Below are positions 1-6,156 of a stretch of 8,251 nucleotides of DNA, piece by piece; positions within the stretch are counted from its first letter, which is position 1, and every line of letters starts with the position of its first letter. Under the pieces are notes generated by a model. That model made no database searches. It saw only the letters and a program-made list of their open reading frames with translations, and had not been told where the DNA came from. The translations under genes were made by a program, and so were the position numbers. The stretch comes from Candidatus Zhuqueibacterota bacterium (lineage in GTDB: Bacteria > Zhuqueibacterota > Zhuqueibacteria > Zhuqueibacterales > Zhuqueibacteraceae): assembly GCA_013361015.1 (NCBI GenBank), contig JABWAN010000176.1, forward strand, positions 1-8,251, given 5' to 3'.

Positions 1-4
1 AAAA

Positions 5-39
5 CTTTGCGGGCCCTTTGCGTCTTAGCGGCTTTGCGT
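5..39. repeat. Short tandem repeat of CTTTGCGT-like units
   Basis: On the plus strand, three octamers stand in direct tandem: CTTTGCGT (16-23), CTTAGCGG (24-31) and CTTTGCGT (32-39). A diverged 11-base unit, CTTTGCGGGCC, precedes them at 5-15. On the minus strand this reads as ACGCAAAG-type units about 45 bases after the stop codon of the large minus-strand gene, so it lies in or next to that gene's 3' untranslated region. It may extend beyond the left edge. There is no hairpin plus T-run, so I do not call it a terminator. CGCAAAG-type tandem motifs are, as far as I recall, common dispersed intergenic repeats in environmental bacteria, but that is recollection and not shown by this window. 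Confidence 0.6.
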
Positions 40-81
40 GCGCATTTGCTTTTCAGTTGTGACTTGTCGAGGTGATTCTAT

Positions 82-3000
82 TCATTGTTTCTCACGCTCG
101 TGCTGCAATTTGAGCCAGCCTTCTTTCAACACTTGTGTGCCCGCGAAGCTCGCGACCGTGCTCACGGGTTCGACCTCCGTGCTCGTGTGCCAAACGCCGT
201 TTTCTTTCGCGAGCCACGACCACACAAAACCCGGCTCGCTCGGCAGCGGCAATTTGATTTTATCTTTCTCGGTCACAATCGGCGCGGTCATGAACGTGAC
301 CTCGATGCGGCGCAAGGCCTCGGCATATTGCGCGCTCGGAATGCCGATCGCTTTCGCAGGCAAGATGCCGCAGGTCGCATGCACCACGCCGCGCGGATCG
401 ACGAGCATCGTCATGGTGCGCGGCGCCTCAGCCACGCTTTGCAAGAGATCCGGTGCATCGGCATAATAAACGATCTGCGGCGAACTCTCCAGCAATTGCA
501 AATAATCTGCGTCGAGGAGGCTTTGCCAAATCGCCGCGCCGTTCTTTAATCGCGCCAGCAAGCTTTGCTTCTTAATCGGAGCGGCCTGCAGCAGTGCGAG
601 CAAGATTGCCTTTGTGTTCGTGTCGAGATCGAGACTGTCGAGTTGGGGATCATCGTCATATCCCTCCGAAGTGATGGCGGCCACGGAGTCATTCACATAA
701 AAACGATTGCGCGCAAATTGATAGCCGCCGTCGGGCTGCGCTTCTTCCTGCCAAAAGCCCACCAAGCCGTCGTTCAATTGTCGATACTCGCCGAGCCGAA
801 TCGGAAAGCGCGTGCGCGGAAAGTCTTCGTCTTCGCGCGCGACTTTGAACTCCTGCATGCTTTGTCGCGCCGCGGCGTTGCGTTCCATGTCGTGACGAAA
901 AACGCTCCAGTCTTGATTGATCGCAGGCAAACCTTTGAGCTGGAGATCGAGACTTGCGCGCACCACGGCGAGCGGCTTGCCGAACAAGAGCGTGAGGGCC
1001 TCGTGCTGGTCGTCGCTCTCCGGCTCGATATTGTCCGAGGCGCTTTCCATTGCGCTCATAAAAGCCACGAAGAAATTTTCTCCCTGCGCGAGCAAATAAC
1101 TCACCACTTGCTTGAGTTGGGGATTGGAAATATCGGAAGCAAGAATACGTCGCGCTCCCGGCGAGGGCATCCAAAGGCCGCGGCGATTGATCGCGCCGAG
1201 CGCCTGGCCTTGCGCGTTGAAAACCATCAAGCTGCTTTCGAGGTGATTGGGCAGGAGCCAGCCGCAAACCGGTGTGCTCGCATGATGCTCGATCGCCTCA
1301 CTCGCGTTTTCGTCATGCGCAGCGAGCCAGCGAAAGTGCATACGCGCCGGTTGCACCAAACGCGGCGCCAACTCCACAAGATGCGGCAGCACCTCCGCTT
1401 GCATCACCTCCGTGGCGAGCACGCGGTCGAGCTTCACGTTTTGCACGCGGCCAAACGTATCGACCAAGCGCAATTCGAGCAGGCGCAGAAAACCGGAGCG
1501 AATGGGATTAAAGTCATTGAGCGGCTGCGGCGCGCTGCGATTGGCGTTTTGCACCAGCTCGCGTACCCGCTCTGCGAACGGTTGATAATCGTCGAACGCA
1601 AGCGGATCGGCCACGGGCAATTGCAGCGTGCGTTTATGCATGAGCAGCGCATCGTTGAAGCCGTTGAGCGATTGCGCGAGCGGATTGAAATTCGGCTCGC
1701 TAAGTTTTGCTGCCACCGCGAGCATTTGCTCAACCACGGCGTCGCGCTGCGCCGTGGGTTTGCTAGTATACCACGCCATAATTTCGCCGCGATGCTTTTC
1801 GAAGAAATCATTCGTGCGCAGCGCTGTGTCAATGTTTTGCTCTTTATAAAAATCGGGCAGGAGTTTCTTTTCTAAAAAAGCCTCGAGCGCTTGTTGCAAT
1901 TGCGGCTTTGCTTGCGGCGTGAGAATGCTACGGCCAGTGTAAGTGTTCGCGCGCTGCGCGAGCCGCCCGCGGCCGGCGCGGAGAGAAAGCTCCACGGCAT
2001 TTTCGGTCAGTGCATAATTGCTCGTGATGAAATCTTCCGGTCCGCACGCGACGCGCAGCGAGTTGTCTTCGCGCTGAATGATAAACGTGCGCGCATTGTT
2101 GTTCGCATCGCGATCCGTTATCTCCCAATGCTGCTGCGGCAGCATGAATGAAACCTTTGCCTCCGCAGAAAGCGTGCAATCGTTCGCTTGAAACGCTTGT
2201 TTGAGCGCGACTGAAATCTCGCCGCGCTCAAGCGTGGCGGCATGCTCCACGCCGGTTTGGAACAACATCTCATCGATCGGCAAAACTTCGACGGCCCATT
2301 CGAGCAGATAGGGATGCCACGGCGGCGTGGTCCATTGGCTAAAGCCGATGCGCTCTTCGCCGGCATTGGGCGCGAGCGCCGCAATCTTCGCGCGCAGCGC
2401 GAACTCTTGCTCGTGAATCGCGCGATTGTCGAGCGCATGAATTTGACAGACGAGCAAACCTTCGGGATGCAAACGGCCATCCTCGCCGTGGCGCGGCGTG
2501 GGTTGCAGTGCTTCATCCACCAGCAACACCACGGGATCATTCGCCTGCCAAAAACGCGGCGCGGATTTTTGCCGCAAGAAATAATGTGGCCGTTTGATCA
2601 ACAGCTCGGGCAACGCGGCTTCGAGCAACAAACGATTGCAGCGCAAGGTTTCCTCTTGCGACCAATGCGTGAGCTTCTCCAACAAGCGCTGCGCCTCTTC
2701 CGGCAAGGTGACGCTCGCAAAACTTGTGGCGTCATAAAAAGTGGTATCATATAAAACGCGATTGAACGCCGCGAGCATGAGCTGCGTTTGTTCGTCTGCC
2801 CACGCCGGCCCAGTAATCATATCTTGCACAGCCGCGGAAAAACGAAACCAAAGATTTTGCAGCGGCGGCGTCTGCCGCGTTTGCAAAGCTTGCTGCAAGC
2901 CGCGCCAATCTTTGATGTCCGTCGCAATGAGTTCTTGCGCTTTCACCATGGCCGCATGCGTGGCATTAAAAGCCGCCGCGAGTCTGGCCGCATGCGTGGC

Positions 3001-4953
3001 GCTCGAAGCTTCGGCTTGATAAACCGAAAGGCCGTTGGCTTCAAATTGCAAAACAAAATTTTGCCCGGCGCCGAGTATGAGCCAGTGGCGGCCCGAAGCG
3101 AGCAAGCGCGCGTCGGCAACCAATGTGTATCCCTCCTGTTCAAACAAAAGCCGCAGCGTTTCAAGACGGCCGGCTTGCAATTCCTCGCGCAGCTTTGCTT
3201 CGAGCCGAAACAGATAACGCCACGCTTGCGCGCCGATAATTTCGCCGGTCGCGTTCTTCTGCAGTGCCAACGTGCCCGCGTCCGCAATACGCCATTGCAA
3301 CGGCGCGAGGTCGCAGCGCTCGATGAAGTAGCGCACCTCTTCCATTTCGGGATATTCATCCGGCGCATCTTCCGGCGGATAAGCGCAAAGTAGATACTTG
3401 TGCCAATCCGCAAAGAGCTGCGCACGCAATGCAGCAATCTCGTGCTGCGCGCGATCATACTCTTGTTGCGCATGATTGAGCTGCTGCAACGGCGTGTGCA
3501 GCGTTTCGGGCAGTGCGTCGTGCGTTTGCTTTTCGCGCGCTTCGCCCTCGCTCTCCACAGCGCGTGTGCGGCCCGCCTGAATTGTCCACAGCTTGCCCGC
3601 AGTCACTGCGGTAAAGCCCTTCTCATGTCTCGCCTCTTGAAACTTCGCGCCGAGGTCGATGGTGCGCGACTCAAGCTGCGGCGCGAGGTGCAGCGCTTCC
3701 AATTGCTCTTCAAGCACGAGCCGATCCGTCGCAGGCAAGGTTTGCGCGAGATAGGCGGAGAGCGCTTCGGTGCTCGTGTTGCCCACGGCAACCGCAGCAT
3801 TCAAATCCAACCGGCGCGCATCATTGAAATTGGTCGTCGCAAATTGCAACTGGGCATAGCAGACCATGCTCTCCGGTAATGCGTGATCTCCGTCTGTGGT
3901 CCAGGCAAAACTCTGCTCCAAACTGTGATGCCATTTCAGCGCACTAGCAACGATCACTTGCGTGGTGAGTTTGGCTTCGAGCACACGCCGATTAAGCCGC
4001 ACGATTTGCCTGTCATTAAGCTGTGCGAGACTTTGTTGCAACGCTTGCGCGTCTTCCGGCAGCGCGAGATTTTTAAACGGCTCGCGTTGTGACAGATCGC
4101 GCTGCGCGAGCAATTGCTGCACGGCTTCGAGCACGCGCGCTTTATCTTGCGGCGAAGGCGAGTTGTTGGCGAAGAGTGTTTGTATCGGTTGTGGGAAGAG
4201 TGCGGCGAGACCATTGAGCGCGATGAGAAAATTCGGCCACGAGATAATGTCGTCGTTCGTGAGCGCCCAGCCAAAGTCTTCGGTAAAATTTCGCAGCGCA
4301 TCTTGGCCCGCGTCTTCATACCAACCAAGCAACTCATACTTCACGTCGTGCGGCGTGCGGCCCGCATCAAAATCATCGTCATGAAAACCGAAAATGCTGT
4401 GGCAGTTGGGATAAAACGCGGCAAAGTTCGGCTCGCCGTAGCCAATGGCCGTGAGCTTGTCGAGATAACTTGCGCCGCCGGTTTGATTGCGCCACGCTTC
4501 GTAGGCGAGCTTGCGCCCGAGAAAGCGAAACGGCTGTGGCTGCGTTTCATCTCGAAATGGATAAGTGACGCTCGGTTCCGCGGCATTGGTGTTGGGCGGA
4601 AAAAGATAATCACTCTCCACAATCCACCGCTTCACTTCATTCTGCACCGTGCGCACAACCATCCAACGATTGGGTACCGCAGGGAAGCTCACGCCGTGCG
4701 CGGAGTGCACGCCGCGTGTGAGCGCATCGGGCAAAGCCCAATGCAAATGCACGCCGGCTTTAAGCAAAAGGTTGGGAGTTTCGAGAGGCTGAGAGAGAAT
4801 TTCTTCGCTGAGAGGAGCGCAGTCGGGATTGACGTCGCGCGCGCCGTCGCAATAAGGCAGGCGGCTGAAGTCCGCCATGGGTTCGAGCACGCTTTGCTCG
4901 TGAGGTAAAAAGAGGGCATCCAGATGAACGGGTGCCATCAGGATTCTGGGCAT
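82..4953 (-). CDS. Giant uncharacterised cytoplasmic protein, 1,623 aa
   Basis: A single uninterrupted frame runs from ATG (4951-4953) to TGA (82-84). The start is supported by GGAGAG eight bases upstream; a second Met at residue 6 is a less likely alternative. I do not recognise a characterised function. No signal peptide or membrane segment is visible. Motif-dense blocks look family-like: GVHLHWALPDALTRG (67-81) with FPAVPNRW (90-97); YLDKLTAIGYGEPNFAAFYP (163-182) with SIFGFHDDD (186-194); SAPRFWQANDPVVLL (797-811); SGFLRLLELRLVDTFG (1153-1168); CGWLLPNHLESSLMVF (1230-1245); VDPRGVVHATCGILPAK (1518-1534); EVTFMTAPIV (1551-1560); LPLPSEPGFVWSW (1568-1580); and EGWLKL (1611-1616). A Glu/Gln/Ala-rich stretch around 485-520 could form a coiled coil. 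I see no Walker A, protease or glycosidase motif. Twelve cysteines are scattered, with no metal-binding pattern. Size and lack of catalytic motifs suggest a structural or scaffold role, but this is inference. The gene stands alone here: no same-strand gene lies within 1.2 kb upstream. Confidence 0.93.
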   Translation of the reverse strand: MPRILMAPVHLDALFLPHEQSVLEPMADFSRLPYCDGARDVNPDCAPLSEEILSQPLETPNLLLKAGVHLHWALPDALTRGVHSAHGVSFPAVPNRWMVVRTVQNEVKRWIVESDYLFPPNTNAAEPSVTYPFRDETQPQPFRFLGRKLAYEAWRNQTGGASYLDKLTAIGYGEPNFAAFYPNCHSIFGFHDDDFDAGRTPHDVKYELLGWYEDAGQDALRNFTEDFGWALTNDDIISWPNFLIALNGLAALFPQPIQTLFANNSPSPQDKARVLEAVQQLLAQRDLSQREPFKNLALPEDAQALQQSLAQLNDRQIVRLNRRVLEAKLTTQVIVASALKWHHSLEQSFAWTTDGDHALPESMVCYAQLQFATTNFNDARRLDLNAAVAVGNTSTEALSAYLAQTLPATDRLVLEEQLEALHLAPQLESRTIDLGAKFQEARHEKGFTAVTAGKLWTIQAGRTRAVESEGEAREKQTHDALPETLHTPLQQLNHAQQEYDRAQHEIAALRAQLFADWHKYLLCAYPPEDAPDEYPEMEEVRYFIERCDLAPLQWRIADAGTLALQKNATGEIIGAQAWRYLFRLEAKLREELQAGRLETLRLLFEQEGYTLVADARLLASGRHWLILGAGQNFVLQFEANGLSVYQAEASSATHAARLAAAFNATHAAMVKAQELIATDIKDWRGLQQALQTRQTPPLQNLWFRFSAAVQDMITGPAWADEQTQLMLAAFNRVLYDTTFYDATSFASVTLPEEAQRLLEKLTHWSQEETLRCNRLLLEAALPELLIKRPHYFLRQKSAPRFWQANDPVVLLVDEALQPTPRHGEDGRLHPEGLLVCQIHALDNRAIHEQEFALRAKIAALAPNAGEERIGFSQWTTPPWHPYLLEWAVEVLPIDEMLFQTGVEHAATLERGEISVALKQAFQANDCTLSAEAKVSFMLPQQHWEITDRDANNNARTFIIQREDNSLRVACGPEDFITSNYALTENAVELSLRAGRGRLAQRANTYTGRSILTPQAKPQLQQALEAFLEKKLLPDFYKEQNIDTALRTNDFFEKHRGEIMAWYTSKPTAQRDAVVEQMLAVAAKLSEPNFNPLAQSLNGFNDALLMHKRTLQLPVADPLAFDDYQPFAERVRELVQNANRSAPQPLNDFNPIRSGFLRLLELRLVDTFGRVQNVKLDRVLATEVMQAEVLPHLVELAPRLVQPARMHFRWLAAHDENASEAIEHHASTPVCGWLLPNHLESSLMVFNAQGQALGAINRRGLWMPSPGARRILASDISNPQLKQVVSYLLAQGENFFVAFMSAMESASDNIEPESDDQHEALTLLFGKPLAVVRASLDLQLKGLPAINQDWSVFRHDMERNAAARQSMQEFKVAREDEDFPRTRFPIRLGEYRQLNDGLVGFWQEEAQPDGGYQFARNRFYVNDSVAAITSEGYDDDPQLDSLDLDTNTKAILLALLQAAPIKKQSLLARLKNGAAIWQSLLDADYLQLLESSPQIVYYADAPDLLQSVAEAPRTMTMLVDPRGVVHATCGILPAKAIGIPSAQYAEALRRIEVTFMTAPIVTEKDKIKLPLPSEPGFVWSWLAKENGVWHTSTEVEPVSTVASFAGTQVLKEGWLKLQHEREKQ
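2950..3000 (-). repeat. 15-bp direct repeat inside the giant gene
   Basis: GGCCGCATGCGTGGC occurs at 2950-2964 and again at 2986-3000, exactly 36 bases (12 codons) apart and in frame. In the protein this gives ATHAA at residues 652-656 and again at 664-668, within an alanine-rich, probably helical stretch. It may be a small in-frame duplication that has since diverged, or chance in Ala-rich sequence. Confidence 0.6.
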
Positions 4954-4961
4954 GAATCACA

Positions 4962-4967
4962 CTCTCC
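4962..4967 (-). promoter_or_regulatory. Shine-Dalgarno sequence of the giant gene
   Basis: Read on the minus strand, GGAGAG ends eight bases before the ATG at 4953. Sequence and spacing are good, and this decides for the first Met over the Met five codons later. Confidence 0.75.
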
Positions 4968-5130
4968 AAGCGGGTGTTATAAATCGTGCGATCATCATTC
5001 ACCCCCGGAGCGATGTGCCGCAATCGCGCAGATTGGTACTGTTGCTACTGGAGGAAAGCAAAATTCTGAAAAGCGCTTAACGAACTCGCAAAGATCAGGC
5101 GTGGTGAGAAAAAAGTAATGCGGGCCAAAT

Positions 5131-5186
5131 TGTGGCGGCGCTCGGCCATGAATTTAAAACGGCGCAATCATAACAAAACCGCCACA
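5131..5186. repeat. 8-bp inverted repeat, arms 40 nt apart
   Basis: TGTGGCGG (5131-5138) is the exact reverse complement of CCGCCACA (5179-5186). It lies about 180-230 bases upstream of the giant gene's start. It could be a pair of operator half-sites for a dimeric regulator, but an 8-bp match at this distance may be chance. Confidence 0.3.
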
Positions 5187-5291
5187 CTTATGCAAGCGGA
5201 AATTCCAGTTTGATTGATAAACTATGCGAAAAGCAAGAACACGCGGCGCGCCGTGCAGATTTGCGAAGTCTGTCCCATTCATACTGAGAGT

Positions 5292-5337
5292 GGTCCGGCA
5301 TGTTACAAACAGCGCGCTCAAGATTTGTAATCGGACC
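5292..5337. repeat. Bulged 14-bp hairpin
   Basis: The outer arms GGTCCG (5292-5297) and CGGACC (5332-5337) are exact reverse complements. Nested inside them are TTACAAA (5303-5309) and TTTGTAA (5324-5330), also exact, plus a G-U pair (5302 with 5331). A four-base bulge (5298-5301) lies on the left side and the loop is 14 bases (5310-5323). No T-run follows on either strand, so it is not an obvious intrinsic terminator. It could be a structured RNA element or a protein-binding palindrome. Confidence 0.55.
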
Positions 5338-5595
5338 TATCCTCAAGCTTGCATATTCCTTTCCTCATTTATCCGGCATGCTTGGCGTACGATATTCACA
5401 CTTACCGCGCCGTCATGCTCCTCCACCGCTTCTTCCCAATGAGCAAACGCCTGCGCCGTGCGAGTAGACGCCAGAAGTCGTCATACGCGCAAGGGATTGC
5501 GGCTTAAAAAACGCGCGTGTTATCTTAGAGCTGGGATTTCCTCCCAAAACTTCTACTCACAAACACAACTCGGAGGAGTCGCAACCAAAAAGACT

Positions 5596-5667
5596 TTCTC
5601 CCACGAAAGAAGAACTTCCACGAAACTGAAAAAGCATTTTCGCGGCATTTCCATTTTCGTGGGAGAA
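5596..5667. repeat. 13-bp perfect inverted repeat, 46-nt spacer
   Basis: TTCTCCCACGAAA (5596-5608) is the exact reverse complement of TTTCGTGGGAGAA (5655-5667). The spacer holds a second copy of the core CCACGAAA (5618-5625), so the left side has two direct copies facing one copy in the right arm. Perfect 13-bp arms this close together are unlikely by chance. Possible explanations are a large RNA stem-loop, a cluster of binding sites for one regulator, or a small palindromic repeat element. Confidence 0.65.
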
Positions 5668-5711
5668 CTTTTTGCTTTTGGGGCAACGATTACACTTTTA
5701 GTAGACTACGC

Positions 5712-5735
5712 GGATTTTCAGACAAGCTGAAAACC
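5712..5735. repeat. Hairpin with 7-bp perfect stem
   Basis: TTTTCAG (5715-5721) pairs exactly with CTGAAAA (5727-5733) around a five-base loop, ACAAG. Allowing a bulged A at 5714, GG (5712-5713) and CC (5734-5735) extend the stem to 9 bp. It is the first of four nearly contiguous hairpins ending at 5848. Confidence 0.55.
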
Positions 5736-5738
5736 AAA

Positions 5739-5749
5739 GCCCTTCGGGC
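5739..5749. repeat. Small GCCC-TTC-GGGC hairpin
   Basis: GCCC (5739-5742) and GGGC (5746-5749) form a compact GC-only stem with a TTC loop. It lies three bases after the previous hairpin and one base before the next. On the minus strand it is followed by TTTGGTTTT, which makes it look like a very short intrinsic terminator. With only four base pairs and no upstream gene on that strand, I do not call it one. Confidence 0.45.
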
Positions 5750-5750
5750 A

Positions 5751-5811
5751 GCATACGGATCAAAAACGCACACCGCAAAGCTTTTTCCGCGTGTGCTTTT
5801 GTTCCGTATGC
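5751..5811. repeat. Long hairpin with about 20 paired bases
   Basis: Three nested blocks pair exactly. GCATACGGA (5751-5759) pairs with TCCGTATGC (5803-5811). CAAAA (5761-5765) pairs with TTTTG (5797-5801). GCACAC (5768-5773) pairs with GTGTGC (5791-5796). The only interruptions are a T-T mismatch (5760 with 5802) and a two-base bulge (5766-5767). The apical loop is 17 bases and contains the palindrome AAAGCTTT. Neither arm is followed by a strong T-run, so this looks more like part of a structured RNA or a palindromic repeat element than a terminator. Confidence 0.7.
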
Positions 5812-5816
5812 AGTTC

Positions 5817-5848
5817 CCAAAACTTTCAGAATCTCATTCTGAGTTTGG
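5817..5848. repeat. Triloop hairpin with 7-bp perfect core
   Basis: TCAGAAT (5826-5832) pairs exactly with ATTCTGA (5836-5842) around the loop CTC. After a TT bulge (5824-5825), AAAC (5820-5823) pairs with GTTT (5843-5846), and CC (5817-5818) with GG (5847-5848) after one bulged A. It closes a run of four hairpins that starts at 5712, with only 3, 1 and 5 bases between neighbours. It is followed by TTCTTTAATT, which is T-rich but not a clean terminator tail. Confidence 0.55.
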
Positions 5849-5970
5849 TTCTTTAATTCGCTAAACCGGGTGAGAGTCTAAGGTGCTTGAGCTTGTGCAT
5901 CCTCCCACTTTGGGGAAATTCCGGCGACAGTTCGTATGTTCTCATGCAAAGAGGCAAAAGCAAAATTCAG

Positions 5971-5999
5971 TTGATAAAAGGCAGGTTAGTTTCTATCTT
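5971..5999 (+). promoter_or_regulatory. Candidate sigma70-like promoter for the sensor gene
   Basis: TTGATA (5971-5976) matches five of six bases of the -35 consensus. TATCTT (5994-5999) matches four of six bases of the -10 consensus. The spacer is exactly 17 bases. A transcript would start near 6006 and leave a leader of about 150 bases before the ATG at 6157. That predicted start falls on the first bases of the hairpin at 6006-6046. If the organism belongs to Bacteroidota, its main sigma factor prefers a different consensus, which lowers confidence. Confidence 0.4.
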
Positions 6000-6005
6000 G
6001 ACTCG

Positions 6006-6046
6006 TTCGTAAACGAAGGTGGCTGAGAGCCATCTCCGTTTGCGAA
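6006..6046 (+). repeat. 19-bp triloop hairpin upstream of the sensor gene
   Basis: The left arm 6006-6024 (TTCGTAAACGAAGGTGGCT) pairs with 6028-6046 over all 19 positions except one (A6016 with C6036). Two of the pairs are G-U when read as plus-strand RNA (T6010 with G6042, G6019 with T6033). The loop is GAG. The two G-U pairs suggest a structure selected as RNA in this orientation, though they could also be decay of a once perfect DNA palindrome. Lying at the predicted transcript start, it could protect the 5' end of the sensor mRNA or act as a regulatory stem. It has no T-run after it, so it is not a standard terminator. Confidence 0.65.
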
Positions 6047-6156
6047 GACCACTTGCTGCGCGTGATACTTCCTTCTCGCATTGGCCCACCAGCATCTTTG
6101 AAGCCACGCACTCAGCGTCGTTGTTGCCAAATTTCTTCCCAAAATTATCATAACTC

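Larger units (their letters stand above)
4968..6156. other. 1.2 kb intergenic region between divergent genes
   Basis: I see no convincing gene on either strand. Open frames here are short (at most about 110 codons), lack ribosome-binding sites and recognisable domains, and run through inverted repeats. Positions 4968-5290 hold the upstream region of the giant gene and a weak 8-bp inverted repeat. Positions 5338-5595 show nothing I can name. From 5596 to 5848 the sequence is dominated by inverted repeats, and 5971-6046 holds a promoter-like pair followed by a strong hairpin. At this length the region could hide a non-coding RNA, a decayed mobile element, or two separate promoter regions with a repeat between them. 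The individual structures are listed separately. Confidence 0.7.

Noticed and set aside
565..1875. 436-codon open frame on the plus strand
   Set aside because: It lies entirely antisense to the intact giant gene, in the codon-aligned frame that stays open because TTA, CTA and TCA are avoided. It is rich in Arg, His and Gln, has no recognisable domain and no ribosome-binding site.
4114..4908. 264-codon open frame on the plus strand
   Set aside because: Same antisense frame and same explanation as the frame at 565-1875; no recognisable protein features.
4976..5004. Possible promoter of the giant gene (TATAAC on the minus strand at 4976-4981)
   Set aside because: The -10-like box is plausible, but the sequence 17 bases upstream (GGGTGA) does not resemble a -35 box, so it is not supported well enough to list.
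5244..5253. 10-bp GC palindrome CGGCGCGCCG
   Set aside because: No loop for a hairpin and no second copy nearby; common in GC-biased DNA.
5224..5442. 72-codon open frame on the plus strand
   Set aside because: No ribosome-binding site or domain, unusual composition rich in Ser, Thr, Arg and Cys, and it spans the hairpin at 5292-5337.
5458..5730. 90-codon open frame starting with GTG in the intergenic region
   Set aside because: No ribosome-binding site, no recognised domain, very basic N-terminal half, and its coding sequence runs through the 13-bp inverted repeat and into the hairpin at 5712-5735. A small protein cannot be excluded, but structured non-coding sequence is the simpler reading.
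5198..5922. Palindrome GGAAATTCC found twice in the intergenic region (5198-5206 and 5914-5922)
   Set aside because: A repeated 9-mer is expected by chance in 1.2 kb, and the flanking bases do not match.
4954..6156. tRNA gene, CRISPR array or intact insertion sequence in the intergenic region
   Set aside because: No cloverleaf, no regularly spaced direct repeats, and no transposase-like frame with terminal inverted repeats and target duplication could be found by eye.
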